DNA of 17,448 nt from NCBI GenBank assembly GCA_964592965.1, contig CAZQJX010000049.1, positions 1-17,448 on the forward strand. The letters are read 5' to 3'. Below the pieces are notes generated by a model. The model was not told the origin of the DNA, ran no database searches, and was given only the letters and a program-made list of their open reading frames with translations. Each line of letters starts with the position of its first letter. The stretch's first letter is position 1. Source of the stretch: CAZKMM01 sp964592965. Its GTDB lineage: Bacteria > RBG-13-61-14 > DRUE01. Made by a program: the position numbers and the translations under genes. Positions 13,202 through 17,448 of the stretch are shown here, one piece after another.

Positions 13202-14713
13202 ATGCCGGAAATTCGTGCTGAGGAAGTTAGCGAAATCCTTAAACAGCAGATTGAAAAATTTGGCAAAAAAATAGAAATGGCAGAAACCGGGGTGGTGGTC
13301 TCAGTAGGAGACGGAATTGCCAGAATCTATGGTCTTGAAAACTGTATGGCAGGAGAGCTGATTGAATTTCCCTCTAGCGTTTATGGAATGGTACTTAACC
13401 TTGAAGAGGACAATGTTGGTGTGGCTATTTTTGGTGAAGACCGATACATTAAGGAAGGCGATATAGCCAAACGCACAGGAAGAATTGTTGAGGTACCTGT
13501 TGGAGAGGCGGTGGTTGGGCGGGTAGTCAATCCGCTTGGTCAGCCCATTGACGGAAAAGGTCCAATAGAGGCTAAAGAATTCAGGCGAGTGGAGCTTAAG
13601 GCACCCGGAATTGTCTGGAGAGAGCCGGTTAAAGAACCTCTTCAGACAGGTCTTAAAGCCATAGATTCTATGATACCCATTGGACGAGGTCAGCGTGAGC
13701 TTATTATCGGCGACCGCCAGACTGGGAAAACCGCGCTTGCCATAGATACCATCATCAATCAGCGTGATACTGATGTATATTGCATTTATGTTGCCATCGG
13801 TCAAAAGCAGAGCACAGTTGCTCGTGTGGTTGCCAAGCTGGAAGAAATGGGAGCTATGGAATATACAACTGTTGTCTCAGCAACTGCCAGCGAGCCTGCC
13901 CCGCTTCAGTTCCTTGCTCCCTATGCAGGATGCACAATGGGAGAATATTTCCGTGATACAAGCAGGCACGCTCTTGTTGTTTATGATGACCTTTCCAAAC
14001 ACGCTCAGGCATACAGGCAGATGAGCCTTCTTTTGAGAAGACCGCCCGGAAGAGAAGCCTATCCCGGAGATGTATTTTACCTGCATTCACGCCTTCTGGA
14101 GCGGGCTGCTAAACTCAATGATGAGCACGGTGGTGGCTCGCTAACTGCTCTTCCCATAATTGAAACACAGGCAGGAGATATTTCTGCATATATTCCTACC
14201 AATGTTATCTCCATAACCGATGGTCAGATTTACCTAGAAACCGACCTTTTTTATGCAGGCTTTCGTCCAGCAGTAAATGTTGGCTTGAGCGTGAGCAGGG
14301 TTGGTGGAAATGCACAGATTAAAGCAATGAAGCAGGTTGCCGGCTCGCTCAGGCTGGACCTTGCCCAATACCGAGAAATGGCAGCATTTGCCCAGTTCGG
14401 AACTGACCTAGACAAAGCCACTCTCCAGATGCTCAGGCGTGGGGAACGCCTTATGGAAGTTTTAAAACAGCCTCAATATCAGCCAATGCCTGTGGAAAAG
14501 CAAATTTTAATAATATATGCAGGAACAAACGGCTGGCTGGATGAATATCCTGTGGAAGCTATAAGCAGATATGAAAAAGAGCTATTCAAATTTGTTGAGA
14601 CACATCACCCTGAAATCTTAAAGCAAATTAAAGAGAAAAAAGAGATTGATGATGAGCTTGAAGAAAAAATCAATAAAGTTCTTGAGGAGTTTAAAAAAGA
14701 ATTTAAAGTATAA
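13202..14713 (+). CDS. atpA: ATP synthase F1 subunit alpha
   Basis: This 503-residue non-catalytic nucleotide-binding subunit alternates with beta in the F1 hexamer. The N-terminal beta-barrel contains GVVVSVGDGIARIYGL. The P-loop is GDRQTGKTA (170-178), with the Gln typical of alpha. Further landmarks are PGREAYPGD, ERAAKLNDEHGGGSLTALP and the arginine-finger region SVSRVGGNAQIKAMKQVAG. The C-terminus is the usual helical bundle, ending in a Glu/Lys-rich tail. Length and motif order are fully standard. The start is supported by GGGGAGGAG just upstream. Confidence 0.98.
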   Translation: MPEIRAEEVSEILKQQIEKFGKKIEMAETGVVVSVGDGIARIYGLENCMAGELIEFPSSVYGMVLNLEEDNVGVAIFGEDRYIKEGDIAKRTGRIVEVPVGEAVVGRVVNPLGQPIDGKGPIEAKEFRRVELKAPGIVWREPVKEPLQTGLKAIDSMIPIGRGQRELIIGDRQTGKTALAIDTIINQRDTDVYCIYVAIGQKQSTVARVVAKLEEMGAMEYTTVVSATASEPAPLQFLAPYAGCTMGEYFRDTSRHALVVYDDLSKHAQAYRQMSLLLRRPPGREAYPGDVFYLHSRLLERAAKLNDEHGGGSLTALPIIETQAGDISAYIPTNVISITDGQIYLETDLFYAGFRPAVNVGLSVSRVGGNAQIKAMKQVAGSLRLDLAQYREMAAFAQFGTDLDKATLQMLRRGERLMEVLKQPQYQPMPVEKQILIIYAGTNGWLDEYPVEAISRYEKELFKFVETHHPEILKQIKEKKEIDDELEEKINKVLEEFKKEFKV

Positions 14714-14735
14714 CTTTAATTAAGGATGGGATAAA

Positions 14736-15596
14736 ATGCCAAGCCTGCGGGCAATAAGAAGAAGGATTCAAAGCGTAAAGAACATTCAGCAAATCACCCG
14801 TGCTATGTATATGATTGCAACCACCAAGCTTCGCAGAGCCCAGGCAGAGGTGGAATCAACCCGACCTTATGCAAAAGCTTTAGATGAGACCATCGCACGG
14901 CTTGTTTTAAGGATACCCCGTGAGGAGCATCCACTGCTCAGACAAAGAGAGGAGAAAAAAATAGAGCTGGTTCTTTTCACCTCAGATAGAGGTCTTTGCG
15001 GAGCCTTTAATGAAAATCTTATCAAGCGGGCTGAGCGGTTTATAACGGAAAACTCTGGGGAAAAGGAAATCTCTTTGGTGCTCATTGGCAAAAAAGCCAT
15101 AGATTATTTTTCCAAAAGACCAGTAAAAATAGTTCAAAAATATTTTAATCCAGAGAGAGAGGTTGGGTTTGAAAAAGCTCGGACTATCGCTGATGAGATT
15201 ATCAAAAGGTTTCTTTCAGGAGATACAGATGCGGTTTATATGATTTATTCGGTCTTTCAAAGCCCTTTGATTCACCGCCCTACCCTTTCCCAGCTACTTC
15301 CTTTTCAGCCCAAAGAAGGGCTTGAGCTTATAGCTGTTGAGTATCGCTATGAGCCAGATGAAATGACCATTTTAAATGAGCTTCTTCCCCGTCAAATCAG
15401 AATGCAGGTTTTTCAGGCAATGCTGGAGACCCGTGCCAGTGAGATGGGTGCAAGAATGACAGCTATGGACCTTGCCACTCAAAATGCTGGTGAGATGATA
15501 GAAAAGCTAACCCTGCAAATGAACCGTGCCCGTCAAGAGGCAATAACCAAAGAGCTTTTAGATATAATCACAGGAGCAGAAGCGCTTAAAAAGTAA
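14736..15596 (+). CDS. atpG: ATP synthase F1 subunit gamma
   Basis: This 286-residue central rotor shaft transmits rotation between the c-ring and the catalytic sites. The N-terminal helix carries MPSLRAIRRRIQSVKNIQQITRAMYMIATTKLRRAQ-type family residues, the central Rossmann-like part contains SDRGLCGAFN, and the C-terminal helix reads EMGARMTAMDLATQNA before ITKELLDIITGAEAL. No inserted redox-control loop of the chloroplast type is visible. A Shine-Dalgarno-like AAGGATGGG precedes the ATG, 22 bases after the atpA stop. Confidence 0.97.
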   Translation: MPSLRAIRRRIQSVKNIQQITRAMYMIATTKLRRAQAEVESTRPYAKALDETIARLVLRIPREEHPLLRQREEKKIELVLFTSDRGLCGAFNENLIKRAERFITENSGEKEISLVLIGKKAIDYFSKRPVKIVQKYFNPEREVGFEKARTIADEIIKRFLSGDTDAVYMIYSVFQSPLIHRPTLSQLLPFQPKEGLELIAVEYRYEPDEMTILNELLPRQIRMQVFQAMLETRASEMGARMTAMDLATQNAGEMIEKLTLQMNRARQEAITKELLDIITGAEALKK

Positions 15597-15607
15597 GGAG
15601 GGTTAAA

Positions 15608-17014
15608 ATGCGAGTGGGAAAAATCGTGCAGGTGATTGGACCGGTGGTTGATGTAAGGTTTGAAGGTGGTGAACTTCCGCCAATATATAACGCTCTGGTC
15701 ACTACCAATCCTGCCATAAGCGATGAGCCAGACAATCTCGTGCTTGAGGTCGCACAGCATCTGGGAGAGCATACTGTCAGGTGCATTGCTATGGATACTA
15801 CTGATGGACTGGTCAGAGGAATGGAAGTTAAAGACACCGGCGAGCCTATTAAAACTCCAGTAGGAGAGGCAACTTTGGGAAGGATTTTAAATGTGGTGGG
15901 AAAGCCTGTTGATGAAGGTCCGCCCATAGAAACCGATAAATACCTACCCATTCACCGGCCTGCTCCAAGCTTCACTGACCAAGACACCCGGGTGGAAATG
16001 TTTGAGACAGGAATTAAAGTAATTGACCTTCTTGAGCCATATATGAAAGGCGGTAAAATCGGGCTTTTCGGCGGTGCTGGTGTGGGAAAAACCGTAATCA
16101 TTATGGAGCTTATTCATAATGTTGCTATGCATCACGGCGGATATTCAGTTTTTGCAGGCGTGGGAGAGCGCACCCGTGAAGGAAACGACCTTTGGCTGGA
16201 GATGAAAGAAAGCGGTGTTATCTCCAAAGCCTCTCTTATCTATGGACAGATGAATGAGCCCCCAGGAGCCCGTGCCCGGGTGGGTCTTACTGCGCTTACC
16301 GTAGCTGAATATTTCAGAGATGAAGAAGGTCAAGATGTGCTTTTATTCATAGATAACATTTTCCGTTTTACTCAGGCGAATTCAGAGGTAAGTGCGCTTT
16401 TGGGAAGGATTCCGAGTGCGGTCGGCTACCAGCCCACTCTGGGCACAGACCTTGGCGAGCTGGAAGAAAGAATCACCTCTACCAAAAAAGGCTCCATCAC
16501 CAGTGTGCAAGCAATTTATGTTCCTGCTGATGACCTTACAGACCCAGCACCAGCAACCACCTTTGCCCATCTGGACGCAACAACAGTTCTTTCCCGACAG
16601 CTGGCAGAGCTGGGAATATATCCTGCGGTTGACCCTCTTGATTCCACCAGCAGAATCCTTGACCCGCAGGTTGTTGGCGAGGAGCATTATTATGTTGCCC
16701 GTGAGGTTCAGCGCATCCTTCAAAAATACAAAGACCTGCAAGATATAATTGCCATTTTGGGAATGGACGAGCTGAGCGATGAGGATAAACTGATTGTTGC
16801 CAGGGCAAGGAAAATCCAGCGCTTTTTATCTCAACCGTTCCATGTTGCAGAGCAGTTCACAGGAAGGCAGGGAAGATATGTAAAGGTTAAAGATACCATT
16901 GAGGGATTTAAGCTGATTGTAGAAGGCAAGCTTGATGATATTCCTGAGCAGGCTTTTTATATGGTAGGAACTATTGACGAAGTGCTTGATAAAGCCAAAA
17001 AATTGGCTGCCTGA
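15608..17014 (+). CDS. atpD: ATP synthase F1 subunit beta (catalytic)
   Basis: This 468-residue subunit makes or hydrolyses ATP at the alpha/beta interfaces. It opens with the standard GKIVQVIGPVVDVRF. The P-loop is GGAGVGKTV (155-163), followed by the catalytic-glutamate region GVGERTREGNDL, Walker B LLFIDNIFRFTQ and the hinge DELSDED (387-393) that contacts gamma and epsilon. All catalytic features are intact. The Shine-Dalgarno AAGGAGGG (15595-15602) overlaps the atpG stop codon, so translation is closely linked to atpG. Confidence 0.98.
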   Translation: MRVGKIVQVIGPVVDVRFEGGELPPIYNALVTTNPAISDEPDNLVLEVAQHLGEHTVRCIAMDTTDGLVRGMEVKDTGEPIKTPVGEATLGRILNVVGKPVDEGPPIETDKYLPIHRPAPSFTDQDTRVEMFETGIKVIDLLEPYMKGGKIGLFGGAGVGKTVIIMELIHNVAMHHGGYSVFAGVGERTREGNDLWLEMKESGVISKASLIYGQMNEPPGARARVGLTALTVAEYFRDEEGQDVLLFIDNIFRFTQANSEVSALLGRIPSAVGYQPTLGTDLGELEERITSTKKGSITSVQAIYVPADDLTDPAPATTFAHLDATTVLSRQLAELGIYPAVDPLDSTSRILDPQVVGEEHYYVAREVQRILQKYKDLQDIIAILGMDELSDEDKLIVARARKIQRFLSQPFHVAEQFTGRQGRYVKVKDTIEGFKLIVEGKLDDIPEQAFYMVGTIDEVLDKAKKLAA

Positions 17015-17028
17015 ATCGGAGTTTAATT

Positions 17029-17442
17029 ATGGAAAAATTCAGGCTGGAAATCATCACTCCTGAAAGAATTGTTTTTCAGGGAGAGGTAGAAGAGGTTTAT
17101 GCTCCAGGATGGGAAGGAGAATTTGGTGTGCTTAGAGGGCACGAGCCTTATCTTATTATACTAAAAATCGGTGAGATGAGATTCAGACAGGGTGATACCT
17201 GGCAATATGCAGCTATTAGTGGAGGATTTTGTGAAATAGATTATGATTCAATGAGAATACTAGCAGAAGCCTGCGAGCTCAGCTTTGAAATTGATGTGGA
17301 ACGGGCAAAGCGAGCTAAAAAGCGAGCAGAAGAAAAACTGAAAAAGCTAGACCCTCTCAAGGAAGAGTGGGAATTCATAGAAGCTCAAACCGCTCTCCAG
17401 CGCGCCCTGATCAGACTTCAGGTAGCCCAAAAAGCTCACTAG
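17029..17442 (+). CDS. atpC: ATP synthase F1 subunit epsilon
   Basis: This 137-residue subunit binds the foot of gamma and can inhibit ATP hydrolysis through its C-terminal helices. The N-terminal ten-stranded barrel is present (FRLEIITPERIVFQGEVEEVYAPGWEGEFGVLRGHEP), and a charged two-helix C-terminal domain occupies about 87-135. It is complete, ending six bases before the window edge. A GGAG lies before the ATG. It closes the F1 gene set; what follows is not visible. Confidence 0.96.
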   Translation: MEKFRLEIITPERIVFQGEVEEVYAPGWEGEFGVLRGHEPYLIILKIGEMRFRQGDTWQYAAISGGFCEIDYDSMRILAEACELSFEIDVERAKRAKKRAEEKLKKLDPLKEEWEFIEAQTALQRALIRLQVAQKAH

Positions 17443-17448
17443 AGATAT

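Overview
The window reads as a chromosomal stretch from a Gram-negative, AT-leaning bacterium (GC by eye in the low 40s per cent; not computed). Almost every gene has a recognisable family. An O-antigen ligase-type polymerase, a multi-membrane-pass sulfatase-fold enzyme and a bactofilin indicate an outer-membrane or complex-envelope cell. The block parA-parB-bactofilin followed by two ATP synthase b-type subunits and the F1 genes resembles arrangements I know from Deltaproteobacteria such as Geobacter and from some candidate phyla. I cannot place the organism more precisely from sequence alone. I see no insertion sequence, prophage, CRISPR array or obvious recently transferred island.

Layout. 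(1) Positions 3-455 hold the C-terminal end of an O-antigen ligase/polymerase, whose 3' end overlaps, tail to tail, a B12-type radical SAM gene on the minus strand (420-1904). (2) After a 94-base divergent promoter region comes a large PATAN/DUF4388-MshEN-GspE/PilB assembly ATPase (1999-4794). (3) An intergenic region (4795-5178) carries tRNA-Pro(CGG) on the minus strand and divergent promoters for that tRNA and for khpA. (4) khpA (KH-domain RNA-binding protein), a small zinc-ribbon/Tudor-like protein of unknown function and a seven-pass membrane sulfatase-fold enzyme form a short plus-strand group (5179-7972). (5) A promoter at about 7997-8024 precedes an apparently continuous 11-gene series: parA, parB, bactofilin, an NhaD-type Na+/H+ antiporter, then ATP synthase b', b, delta, alpha, gamma, beta, epsilon (to 17442).

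How the genes fit together. ParA/ParB handle chromosome origin segregation, and bactofilins act as scaffolds that in some bacteria position ParABS or cell-wall enzymes. Downstream, NhaD and F1Fo ATP synthase handle ion-gradient energetics. The ATP synthase set lacks Fo subunits a (atpB) and c (atpE), so those must be encoded elsewhere if the enzyme is complete.

The most notable non-gene signal is in start-site architecture. The genes that appear to head transcription units (radical SAM, PATAN-ATPase, parA) have promoter-like -10 boxes so close to the start codon that their mRNAs would be essentially leaderless, and they lack Shine-Dalgarno sequences. Genes inside the operon mostly have strong Shine-Dalgarno sequences. 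khpA is the exception: a predicted unit head with a leader of about 80 bases. The best candidates for undescribed biology are the zinc-ribbon/Tudor protein beside khpA and the multi-domain ATPase standing apart from any visible pilus or secretion partners.
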